Of a stretch of 64,000 nt of DNA, positions 37,001-43,262 are shown piece after piece. This DNA comes from Fibrobacterota bacterium (GTDB lineage: Bacteria; Fibrobacterota; Fibrobacteria; UBA11236), in contig JAQBPO010000062.1 in NCBI GenBank assembly GCA_028287465.1, forward strand, positions 124,001 to 188,000. Direction: 5' to 3'. Numbering within the stretch: the stretch's first letter is position 1; each line of letters opens with the position of its first letter. The notes beneath the pieces were generated by a model that was not told the origin of the DNA, searched no databases, and was given only the letters and a program-made list of their open reading frames with translations. Position numbers and translations under genes: made by a program.

Positions 37001-37510
37001 CCCAAGGTAGCAAGATTCATTTCGCAGGACCCGGCCAGGCTTACCGGAGGAATCTCGGCCTATCAGTATGTGCATAATCCGCTCCATTGGATCGACCCTC
37101 TAGGGCTGTGCGGAGAAGAGGAAAAGCCTGCGGAAACTACATTCAGAGGGGAACGCTCCAGCAATGACCCCGAAAAGGTGTTCCAAGAAGGGTTAAAATC
37201 CAAAGGCGACAACATGGACCTTCTACGGCATTGCGAAGGTAACAAACCGGATACAGGGTATCTGTCGTCCTCCCAGGATATCGGTATTGCCGAAGGTTTT
37301 GCGGGAAAGAATGGATACGTCTACGAAATCGAGACCAACAAGGGGATTAATGCGAATGAGACCTTGGGTTCGGCTTCTCCCTTTCCCGAGCAAAAAGAGG
37401 TTTCCGTCCCAACAGCGATCCAGCCGGGTGAGATCAAGGGCGCATACCCCGTTAAAGGGGGGAAGATGACCGGTGAATATATACCCAACCCGAATTTCGG
37501 AGGTGGCTGA
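34076..37510 (+). CDS. RHS-repeat T6SS effector B with ADP-ribosyltransferase-like toxin
   Basis: 1144 residues. The RHS/YD shell (1 to about 1012) is the same length as in RHS A and closes with ISQDP...WIDPLGLC. The 132-residue tail (1013-1144) has the layout of an R-S-E class mono-ADP-ribosyltransferase: R1024 in FRGERSS, the serine motif YLSSSQD (S1064-S1066), a hydrophobic GYVYEIET strand, and PEQKEVSVP with Q1106 and catalytic-type E1108 (QxE). In this class ExE usually marks arginine as target, whereas QxE occurs in enzymes modifying other residues, including the pierisin/scabin group that modifies guanine in DNA. The target here is inference. It overlaps the next start by one base. Confidence 0.85.
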   Translation: MPINVASGAVHFDKQDIRITGRFTLHWGRSYHSGLTGDMDSPFGQGWTNVCFAKLTRSGKDYRFQSPSGSIIQFPDPDDSVERQGTIRDLGSFHEISRQGFQLRVTQWGLDGSITRYHFQPERNGQWWPLRSVEDATGNGLELAWDEQGRLKGLRQKLEKRTLAVSYTTGGRIASVAFRYPDGRQQILARYDYDPNGRLSAAIDAQGFSERYEYDPSGRISREIAKDGGILTFKYDDKGRCIRLCGLDNYNLKVLKYLDHIQWTEVKNSIGNTTRYQWLASGQVTLEMSPSGGKTETSYDEHGRIISKVGPLGDKTEFVFDGDGNRSKIIDALGQETSFKYNASHLPVEYVDTAGGSWKKVYDEANRVVCASDPAGSKWTVEYDKSGNAVTIERPDGATRKQRYAESGRLEETTDWEGRKASFIHDEFGRTVLRRDPDGSTTSFEYDLSGRPLKIASSGGKSVVYAYNAAGNAVRMDKSGETPIHYRYGTCRRLLERKDGAGNAIRYTWGTEPDRLETVFNEIGEAYRFTYDAAERVSMETGFDGRKTVFKYDLSGRCIEKTNGLGQRISFKHDLLGRIVEEDAEGDEPSVFTYDKHGNLATAANSWGSLVFERDDLGRVISESQDGFKILRRYDPLGKVLGLESDAGIEFEYTYDKNGLVAGIDANGLGRYAFERNERSQISARTLPGGLRLENAYDSRGRLLKQAISGPGMDPLQPLTIVKRDYAYGESDLLHSIEDGLWGKSTYSHDEARRLVQFATAEGQTAFRLAPTGDIESTRSNADSEVTFAYGPGGRLVRQGESDYFYDAAGRLVLKSTIDRFGSRSECTYSWDAKDRLRSFKSAEGTFWEYTYDPLGRRSSKKGPEKEIRYIWDESVLLHEMEKNGKTVTWGFDPHSFKPLLKIDGGSLLSIIHDHLGTPREMLDAKGKIVWATRFDPWGNPIAGKGRLDDCPFRFQGQYFDGESGLHYNRFRYYDPKVARFISQDPARLTGGISAYQYVHNPLHWIDPLGLCGEEEKPAETTFRGERSSNDPEKVFQEGLKSKGDNMDLLRHCEGNKPDTGYLSSSQDIGIAEGFAGKNGYVYEIETNKGINANETLGSASPFPEQKEVSVPTAIQPGEIKGAYPVKGGKMTGEYIPNPNFGGG

Positions 37511-37935
37511 TGCCAGAAAAATATCCCGTGAAGATTCTAGAGCCCTCCGGAAATACCGTTGATTCTGAATTGGAGGCATGGGAAGAATCCCCATCCGACA
37601 ACGATTCGGTCATGCTTCAACTTAAGGTTTCCGATGGCGATTTCAGTAGTACGGCTGAGGATTATTTTTCCGCCCTGGTGGAAATACGAAGGCAGCTGGA
37701 AAAACATGGGAGAATGCTGGTTGCGTATGGCGCGAGTTTGAACGTTTATCCGTCTCCCATGAGTCGCAGCATGGGCACGGGCGAAAAGGCTTATAAGTTG
37801 ACTCTAGGCCTACAGGCTAAGACTTCCGACCTTGTTTCGATTTTCGAATCAGGGCCGGATGTCAACCCGAGTACGGTCGAGGAGCAGGAGGAGTTCTTCA
37901 GAAAATGGTTGCAGAGCCTGAAAAAAGAAGGTTAA
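37510..37935 (+). CDS. Putative immunity protein for RHS toxin B
   Basis: 141 residues, cytoplasmic, with its ATG overlapping the RHS B stop by one base (TGATG), so the two are translationally coupled. Visible blocks are EDYFSALVEIRRQLEKHGRMLVAYG-type helices (the longest around residues 50-74), YPSPMSRSMGTGEKAYKL and a C-terminal EEFFRKWLQSLKK. The pattern with SRSMGTG and a final charged helix is seen in uncharacterised genes next to RHS toxins, but I cannot name the family. Coupling and position make immunity against the ADP-ribosyltransferase tip the most likely role. Confidence 0.65.
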   Translation: MPEKYPVKILEPSGNTVDSELEAWEESPSDNDSVMLQLKVSDGDFSSTAEDYFSALVEIRRQLEKHGRMLVAYGASLNVYPSPMSRSMGTGEKAYKLTLGLQAKTSDLVSIFESGPDVNPSTVEEQEEFFRKWLQSLKKEG

Positions 37936-38390
37936 GCACCGTTTGAATTTAGTGTTTCCATCCGTAACCGATTACGGATTTCCATGAGGATCTTGCCTAA
38001 CATGTTCAAACCCGCGCCGTCCTTTCCGCATCCCCAGTAAGAATCATGATCAGCCTTCTCGATGATTTCCTGATCTCCGGTGTCGAGAAGGATGGTCCGG
38101 ATATCCGTATGGGTGCGGAACTTTTCGAGAACCGCCTCGCGCATGATAGAGTCCTTCACCAATTCCCAATCAGGCCGAAGGGTGAACGCCCGATTTCGGC
38201 CCAGATTTGCGGCTTCTTTCGGAGATGGGGCATTTCTTATCTTTTCCTCCGGTTCCGCTCCTTCGAATTTCATGGCTTGGAAGTAATGCTCACTGGTCGG
38301 CCAGAATTTCCCTTTCAATTCGAAACCATGCGGCGAAAAATTGGAAAAGCAGCCGAACGCTTCCCGTACCGAGTAGAAGTACAAAGACAC
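37932..38390 (-). CDS. NADAR-domain protein (YbiA family)
   Basis: 152 residues covering one NADAR domain: FGCFSNFSPHGFELKGKFW, PTSEHYFQAMKF, KEAANLGR, ILLDTGDQEIIE and the end SYWGCGKDGAGLNMLGKIL. NADAR enzymes cleave N-glycosidic or ADP-ribose bonds; members paired with DarT-type toxins remove ADP-ribose from guanine. This gene converges with the putative RHS B immunity gene (4-bp overlap of ends) and lies next to an ADP-ribosyltransferase-like toxin, so an antidote role is an attractive inference. GTG start with a perfect AAGGAGG ribosome-binding site (38395-38401) and a hairpin just upstream. Confidence 0.88.
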   Translation of the reverse strand: MSLYFYSVREAFGCFSNFSPHGFELKGKFWPTSEHYFQAMKFEGAEPEEKIRNAPSPKEAANLGRNRAFTLRPDWELVKDSIMREAVLEKFRTHTDIRTILLDTGDQEIIEKADHDSYWGCGKDGAGLNMLGKILMEIRNRLRMETLNSNGA

Positions 38391-38404
38391 GAATCCTCCT
38401 TATC

Positions 38405-38425
38405 TTCGCACGATTTCAGTGCGAA
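38405..38425 (-). promoter_or_regulatory. Perfect hairpin upstream of the NADAR ribosome-binding site
   Basis: TTCGCAC (38405-38411) and GTGCGAA (38419-38425) form a 7-bp palindrome with a 7-nt loop, starting 3 nt before the AAGGAGG site on the minus strand. It could be an operator or an RNA hairpin that influences translation. Confidence 0.35.
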
Positions 38426-38593
38426 AGGGCGACGGTCGAATCCGACCTATATTTCGCATTCACCGGCGAGCCATAAATATACCGATTTTGAGAGCTGGGG
38501 AGTGAAATCGCAAGATCCATCTATTCCGGACAGACAAGTACGGTTGTAAAAATGCAGACGGGCGCAAGCCCGCCGAGCGGGTAATACGAGAAC

Positions 38594-39001
38594 ATGGTAA
38601 AATCAGATAAAATTCATGTAAAGGACTTGGGTCGATCGGATTTCGAGCGCTTCCCGGTTTGGACTTGGGACGATGCCATGGAAGGGTACCATCCGATTCT
38701 AGGTGACGGAGACCTTCCTGACGAATATGGCACCCTTTTCATCTTGGCGACCTTCACCCTCCCTTCCGGCAAAACCCTACCAGGATATCTGGTCGGATCG
38801 GAGACCTTTTACGCATTCGGGATTTTCATTGGCGAAAAAGAATATTCCTTCAATCTGAATTTGCCGGACATTGCAAATGCCACGATTTCGGAAATATCAA
38901 GGGAGTCCGGAGACGGACCGGTTTTGCCCCTGCAGTACAAGGCGGATTTTCATTGGGCTGATCAGCCCCCCATTTCTGGGGTGATTCAATCGGTCCAATG
39001 A
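38594..39001 (+). CDS. Orphan immunity-like protein
   Basis: 135 residues, cytoplasmic, low-GC compared with the T6SS core. Visible features are FPVWTWDDAMEGYHP, a beta-rich middle (GTLFILATFTLPSGKTLPGYL) and AFGIFIGEKEYSFNLN. It resembles small uncharacterised proteins found after RHS or contact-dependent toxins, but the family is not certain. It is the first of a row of similar small genes without toxins between the NADAR gene and the cysteine desulfurase. No strong ribosome-binding site is seen. A GNRA-like hairpin (CGGGC GCAA GCCCG) lies about 20-30 nt upstream. Confidence 0.55.
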   Translation: MVKSDKIHVKDLGRSDFERFPVWTWDDAMEGYHPILGDGDLPDEYGTLFILATFTLPSGKTLPGYLVGSETFYAFGIFIGEKEYSFNLNLPDIANATISEISRESGDGPVLPLQYKADFHWADQPPISGVIQSVQ

Positions 39002-39161
39002 GCCCGGTGTCCCAAGGGCACGGGCACCAGGGAAAAATCCATCCGCGCTTGGCCAAAAGCTGGCCACGGCCAAACGGCATTGGCTACATTTAACTCCCGG
39101 AAAAGCCGCCAAGATCCAAGAGGCCGAGGCCAAAAAGAAGGAAGGTGGTTGTAGTGGATAA
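39000..39161 (+). pseudogene. Possible toxin-tail remnant
   Basis: One frame across this stretch reads as a plausible protein tail (GKNPSALGQKLATAKRHWLH, KAAKIQEAEAKKKEGG) ending in TAA at 39159-39161. No start codon or upstream core exists. The stop overlaps the start of the next remnant, as real toxin-immunity pairs do. It may be the last piece of a displaced RHS toxin. The evidence is only coding-like appearance and position. Confidence 0.25.
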
Positions 39162-39332
39162 GGCAAAGCTCCCTTCCCTTACGGAGGAAGAAAATACCAG
39201 GTTGGAAGCTTCCTTCAAAGCCGAAAACCCTTGCAGGCTTCCGAAAGCGAAGATGATAAATCGGTATTGGGCGATGTGATGGATATGATCGTGGATGAAT
39301 ACGCCCCGTATAATCTCAATTTACCGAAGTAG
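39154..39332 (+). pseudogene. Frameshifted small immunity-like gene
   Basis: From GTG 39154 the frame reads MDKAKLPSLTEEENTRLEAS and loses sense after about residue 25. A second frame then continues with ASESEDDKSVLGDVMDMIVD and EYAPYNLNLPK to a TAG at 39330-39332. A single-base deletion (or two-base insertion) around 39230 would explain this. The intact product would be about 59 residues. It lies among orphan immunity-like genes. Confidence 0.4.
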
Positions 39333-39336
39333 CGTC

Positions 39337-39594
39337 ATGGAACCAGGCTACACCATCGGAACCTGCTACGCTTGCAACCAGGGAGAGGTCCACATCGCCA
39401 AATCCTTAAGCGATGGGAAATGGTTTTTGGTTTGCGAGGAATGCTTTACGGAATGGCCGGACCCTGAATCCGTCCGGAAGCTGCGAAACGCTACATTCGA
39501 TTCCCATGGCCGTTACCGGTATGTAACACGTGAAGAAATATCGGGTCATCCTTGGAAAGACACCGTAGAAAACAAGGCGGATATTGATGAATAA
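39337..39594 (+). CDS. Small zinc-ribbon-like orphan immunity candidate
   Basis: 85 residues. Two CxxC pairs (CYAC and CEEC, about 23 residues apart) suggest a zinc ribbon. The context KWFLVCEECFTEWPDPESV and a C-terminal EEISGHPWKD match a type of small protein often found beside RHS and other polymorphic toxins. ATG 39337 is preferred over ATG 39295 because homology-like sequence starts here. Its end overlaps the next start by 8 bp. The function is unproven. Confidence 0.55.
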   Translation: MEPGYTIGTCYACNQGEVHIAKSLSDGKWFLVCEECFTEWPDPESVRKLRNATFDSHGRYRYVTREEISGHPWKDTVENKADIDE

Positions 39595-39946
39595 AGACGC
39601 ACCCATTCCTGTCTTTGGGGCCAGAGCCGCGATCCGCATGCGATTCACAGGGGATATTAAGGACTTGGCGTCCAAACTCGCCTCAGGCCTCATGCTCCCG
39701 GAGTTCCGGATTGGACCGCGCGAAGACCCGCCCCATGACGTCCTAGGATTGGCGGAGGCCCTCGGTTGGGAGGTTTGGTTGGAACACGGACCGGACAACG
39801 CGTCCTACCCATACTCTTTGAAAATGGAGACCTCGGATTCTTTTCGAGAAATTAGCAGCAACCGGATGCATGACCTCTCGCCATGGCTCGCCCGGTACGT
39901 TTCCTCCGTCTGCAAAATTGAGTCCTTGATTGGATCGTCCCCATGA
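39587..39946 (+). CDS. Orphan immunity-like protein
   Basis: 119 residues from ATG 39587 (TTG 39584 also possible), overlapping the upstream gene by 8 bp and the downstream gene by 4 bp, so this is a tightly coupled trio. Visible parts are MRFTGDIKDLASKLASGL, PEFRIGPREDPPHDVLGLAE and ALGWEVWLE. The type resembles small cytoplasmic immunity-like proteins that pair with polymorphic toxins. I cannot assign a family. Confidence 0.5.
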   Translation: MNKDAPIPVFGARAAIRMRFTGDIKDLASKLASGLMLPEFRIGPREDPPHDVLGLAEALGWEVWLEHGPDNASYPYSLKMETSDSFREISSNRMHDLSPWLARYVSSVCKIESLIGSSP

Positions 39947-40305
39947 ACGCATTTTCAGATTATCTCCTCCCCGAATCCGCCCGGCCGGAATGGCTCACCT
40001 ACCCTCCGCAATTGACCCGCATGGTTTCCGAAGGCAAGGTGGACATCACCCCTTGGCATATTATGAAGTTTGAATGGGTGGCCAAGACCATGTCCGGATT
40101 GCTGGACCGGTATGGAAGGAATGTGGTGCCATTCGCGCACAGGCAGAACAATGATGATGTCGCCGTTTTTGAAAAAGGGTCCGTGGATAAGGTCCTGGTC
40201 ATCCATGATTTCGCGGACCGAGGTTCGGAGATCGAGGAAGTGTATCCCGACTTCCAAACCTGGCTGGATTCGGCGGAAGCCGAATCCAGGGATTGGAACT
40301 CCTGA
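39943..40305 (+). CDS. SMI1/KNR4 (SUKH)-like immunity protein
   Basis: 120 residues. The block VVPFAHRQNNDDVAVFEKGS followed by KVLVIHDFADRG and FQTWLDSAEAE is characteristic of SUKH-superfamily immunity proteins, which protect cells against diverse nuclease and deaminase toxins. It overlaps the previous gene by 4 bp and its stop directly touches the TTG start of the cysteine desulfurase gene. No cognate toxin is present, so it probably defends against toxins of relatives. Confidence 0.7.
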   Translation: MNAFSDYLLPESARPEWLTYPPQLTRMVSEGKVDITPWHIMKFEWVAKTMSGLLDRYGRNVVPFAHRQNNDDVAVFEKGSVDKVLVIHDFADRGSEIEEVYPDFQTWLDSAEAESRDWNS

Positions 40306-41517
40306 TTGCTTTACCTCGACCATAACGCCACCACCCCCCTGGACCCCCGCGTCCTCGACGCCATGCTTCCCTGGCTCCGGGACAAATGGGGCAACGCCTC
40401 CAGCCGCGACCATGCCTATGGCTGGGACGCCCGGGATGCGGTCGAAGAGGCCCGATTCCAGGTGGCCGGGCTCCTCAATGCCGGACACCATGAAATCGTA
40501 TTCACCAGCGGCGCGACGGAAAGCATCCATATCGTCCTGAACGGGATGTTCCCGCCGCATACGTACCCGTCCGGTTACCCAGACCCGGGTGGGGCACCTG
40601 GGGTTTCGGTTGGCGGAGGGACGGATTCCGGTCTTGCCCTCTCCGCGGTCGAGCATGAGGCGCTCCTGGGCGCGGCCGGGACCCTGAAAGCTCGTGGAGT
40701 CCCGGTGGACATCCTTGGCGTCGACGCCAGGGGGCGTCTCGATCCCGCAGCCTTGGAGGGGGTCCTCAGCGCGCGGAAGCCCCGGCTCCTCGCCCTCATG
40801 GCCGCGAACAATGAGACCGGCGTAACCTTCCCCCTTGCGGAGTGCGCGGCCCGGGCCCATGCCCACGGTGCCCTTTTTCTGACCGATGCCGCCCAGGGCC
40901 TGGCATCCATCAGTTTGGACGCGGCGGCGCAAGGATTCGATTTCGCCGCCCTCTCGGCCCATAAGTTCTATGGGCCCAAGGGCATCGGCGCCTTGTACGT
41001 ACGCGGCGGGCCCGCCGCCATCCCTTTGGAACCCTCCCTGGCCGGAGGCGGCCAGGAAGGCGGCCTGCGTCCCGGTACCTTGAACGTGCCTGCCATCGTG
41101 GGTTTCGGCGAGGCATGCCGTCTGGCGCTTGCGGAACGGGATGGGGAATCCGCTCGCGCGCGCGGTCTGCGGGATCGCTTCGAAGCGGAACTGATGGCCC
41201 GGTTCCCGGAAGTCCGGGTCAATGGGGATCGGGAGGCTCGCTTGGCGAATACCTCCAACCTGCTTTTCCCGGGAGCGGACGCTCGGACCCTGATCCGGGG
41301 CATGCATGATGTCGCGGCCTCCACCCGGTCCGCTTGCAGCAGCGGTGCTTCCGGTCCCAGCCATGTCCTGAAGGCGATTGGGCTTGCCGACGGCGATGCC
41401 TATGCCTCCATCCGCTTCAGCCTGGGACGCTTCACGACCGCGGCGGAAATCGACGAGGCCGTGGCCAAATGTTCCGCGGCCTACCTCACCCTCCGGTCTT
41501 CGCCCGGAATCGCCTGA
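40306..41517 (+). CDS. Cysteine desulfurase (NifS/IscS family)
   Basis: 403 residues from a TTG start that directly follows the upstream stop. It is a PLP enzyme that removes sulfur from cysteine. Visible features are YLDHNATTPLDPRVLDAML at the N-terminus, the SGATES loop (VFTSGATESIH), AANNETGV, PLP lysine in LSAHKFYGPKG and the mobile active-site Cys in STRSACSSG. All catalytic elements are intact. It has no scaffold (IscU/SufU) or tRNA-thiolation gene next to it, and sits between two T6SS cargo islands. It may be an ordinary housekeeping gene against which the islands accumulated. An in-operon role in DNA or tRNA modification cannot be supported. Confidence 0.92.
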   Translation: MLYLDHNATTPLDPRVLDAMLPWLRDKWGNASSRDHAYGWDARDAVEEARFQVAGLLNAGHHEIVFTSGATESIHIVLNGMFPPHTYPSGYPDPGGAPGVSVGGGTDSGLALSAVEHEALLGAAGTLKARGVPVDILGVDARGRLDPAALEGVLSARKPRLLALMAANNETGVTFPLAECAARAHAHGALFLTDAAQGLASISLDAAAQGFDFAALSAHKFYGPKGIGALYVRGGPAAIPLEPSLAGGGQEGGLRPGTLNVPAIVGFGEACRLALAERDGESARARGLRDRFEAELMARFPEVRVNGDREARLANTSNLLFPGADARTLIRGMHDVAASTRSACSSGASGPSHVLKAIGLADGDAYASIRFSLGRFTTAAEIDEAVAKCSAAYLTLRSSPGIA

Positions 41518-41535
41518 AAGGCCCGGTTCCCGCCC

Positions 41536-42249
41536 ATGGAAGAAGCCATCGCCCTGACCTGGAAGACCATGACGGATCGCCTGCGCAACCTGCGCTTCGG
41601 CGCCCTCGCGAGCCTGGCATCCCTCGTCCTGATGCTGATCCTGGCGATCGCCTTCCGGAGGGGATGGGTATTGGGCGGCCTGCCTGCCCTCATCCTGTTG
41701 GGGACCTGGTTCGTCCATCGCGAGCAGAAGCTCCTGTTCGGATGGGAGGATCGCGTTCTTGCGCTTTGGGGCGCGTCCAACCTGTGCATGGGCATCCTGT
41801 CCCAGACCTTGTCCAATCATCCGCATTCCCTCAAGAAATCCCTGAAGAGCATGGCCGCGAACCTGCCGGAGAATCCGGATTTCATCACCCCGCCGGAAGG
41901 CCATATCCTCGCGCACCGCAGGCTTTTCTGGACGCGCAGCCTGCTGCAGGATATCCGGTTCCTCCGCGCCGCGGCCTTCAACCTGACCCTGGCCGTTCTG
42001 CCCGTGAGCATCTGGTCGGTATGGTCGGAGGGCTGGCCGGGGTTGCTCCTGGGGTTGACTCCCGTTTGCGCGCTCCCCATTATGGACTCCCTGATGACCC
42101 AGTTGAAAATCCGCGCCTGGAAAAAACGCCTGGCTGGCGAGAAACCCGGTAGCGACGCGTCCTTGCCCGATTACCAAGCCCGTCTCGCCGCTTTGGATTG
42201 GAGCCGGATACCGCCCCGCCAGCAGGCGGCCATCCGGTCCGCGCTTTAA
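41536..42249 (+). CDS. Membrane protein of unknown function
   Basis: 237 residues with hydrophobic segments at about 22-40 (FGALASLASLVLMLILAIAF), 46-60 (GGLPALILLGTWF) and 150-185 (AAAFNLTLAVLPVSIW, GLLLGLTPVCALPI), so it lies in the inner membrane with charged cytoplasmic ends. It follows the cysteine desulfurase by 18 bp and is probably co-transcribed. No family recognised. Codon use is GC-rich like the chromosomal genes, unlike the RHS/immunity block. Confidence 0.65.
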   Translation: MEEAIALTWKTMTDRLRNLRFGALASLASLVLMLILAIAFRRGWVLGGLPALILLGTWFVHREQKLLFGWEDRVLALWGASNLCMGILSQTLSNHPHSLKKSLKSMAANLPENPDFITPPEGHILAHRRLFWTRSLLQDIRFLRAAAFNLTLAVLPVSIWSVWSEGWPGLLLGLTPVCALPIMDSLMTQLKIRAWKKRLAGEKPGSDASLPDYQARLAALDWSRIPPRQQAAIRSAL

Positions 42250-42442
42250 GAAACCCAAATCCCATCCTCGGGGACGGCCGATGTGGACCGCACGGGCGCG
42301 AAAGCCGGAACCGGTCCTCCCGCTCAGGGCTACGGCCCGGGAATGTTACCTTTACCGCTTCGGCATTATTTTACTTCAGGCTTTTGGCATTTAGTCTTAT
42401 CGCCCGTCAGCCCATTCACCGCGATTTCCGGAGTGACCCTTG

Positions 42443-43081
42443 ATGAATCCCCTCGACGCCATCCTCGAATTCCAGGACGCGGATTTCCTGCCCACGCCCT
42501 ATGACGGATCCGGCCAGGACCGGAACTGGTCACCCCTGTTGGAAGATGCGTTCTATGCCGATTTCCTGAAGGAATACAACGGCCTCTATGCCTTCGATCG
42601 CGCCCTGCATCTGTTCGGGGTCGATCCCGCGCGGCCCTATCACGACCTTTCCGTGCGCAACGCCCCTTCGGCCTTATGGCGCGGATCGTACGGGGACATG
42701 CTGAAGGACGTCTGCTTCTTCGCCGAGGACCTGTTCGGCCATCTGTTCGGACTGCGAGGCCCGGAAGCGGTCGTCTTCGATCCCGAATCCGGCAACCTCG
42801 ATACCCTCGCGGAGGGGTTCGACGGCTGGCTCAGGTTCATCGGGGAGGACACGGATTACGCGACGGGCCAGAGCTTGTCCCAGGCATGGTCCGAAGAAAA
42901 GGATGTCATCCCTTTCGATTCGCGGCTGGCCCCCAGGACCCCGTTCATCCTGGGAGGGGAGTTCGAGTTGGATAACCTGCGCCCGCTCGGGTGGCTCGAG
43001 AACCAGGAGTTCATGGCCGAGGTCTACGAAAAGGTCAAGGATCTCCCGGAAGGGTCCGAGATCGAGATCGACGCGCTATAG
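42443..43081 (+). CDS. SUKH/SMI1-like protein upstream of vgrG2
   Basis: 212 residues from ATG 42443. NGLYAFDRALHLFGVD, MLKDVCFFAEDLFGHLFGLR, VVFDPESGNLDTLAEGFDGW and a GGEFELDNLRPLGWLE end are typical of the SMI1/KNR4-like family used as immunity proteins or spike-associated accessories. In contrast to the orphan genes at 38.6-40.3 kb it is GC-rich. It stands 181 bp upstream of vgrG2 on the same strand. It may be an immunity protein or a conserved accessory of this VgrG locus. Confidence 0.65.
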   Translation: MNPLDAILEFQDADFLPTPYDGSGQDRNWSPLLEDAFYADFLKEYNGLYAFDRALHLFGVDPARPYHDLSVRNAPSALWRGSYGDMLKDVCFFAEDLFGHLFGLRGPEAVVFDPESGNLDTLAEGFDGWLRFIGEDTDYATGQSLSQAWSEEKDVIPFDSRLAPRTPFILGGEFELDNLRPLGWLENQEFMAEVYEKVKDLPEGSEIEIDAL

Positions 43082-43262
43082 AGGGCATGGCTACCCGCGC
43101 CCCGCCTTCCGGGGAGGGTATTGCCGGCCTGGTCATTTATCCCGCCTTGTGAGCCCGGTCACCGACTGGGCGGCGCGGGAAATCTACTATTATTGACCAT
43201 GCACCCGGTCCGACCCCAAAGGCCGGTTCCGGGGATGGGAAAACCTAGCCCGAAAGGGAACC

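Noticed and set aside
37932-38390. NADAR gene as a housekeeping riboflavin-pathway (YbiA) gene only
   Set aside because: Possible, but no riboflavin gene is near and the gene abuts the ADP-ribosyltransferase cassette, so the antidote role was kept as the leading idea.
38850-39166. Minus-strand ORFs across 38850-39166
   Set aside because: They are antisense to a better-supported gene and to the remnant, with odd Trp/Pro/Arg-rich composition and no ribosome-binding site.
40306-41517. DndA-type cysteine desulfurase of a DNA phosphorothioation system
   Set aside because: No dndBCDE or ssp genes are nearby; only generic NifS/IscS features are visible.
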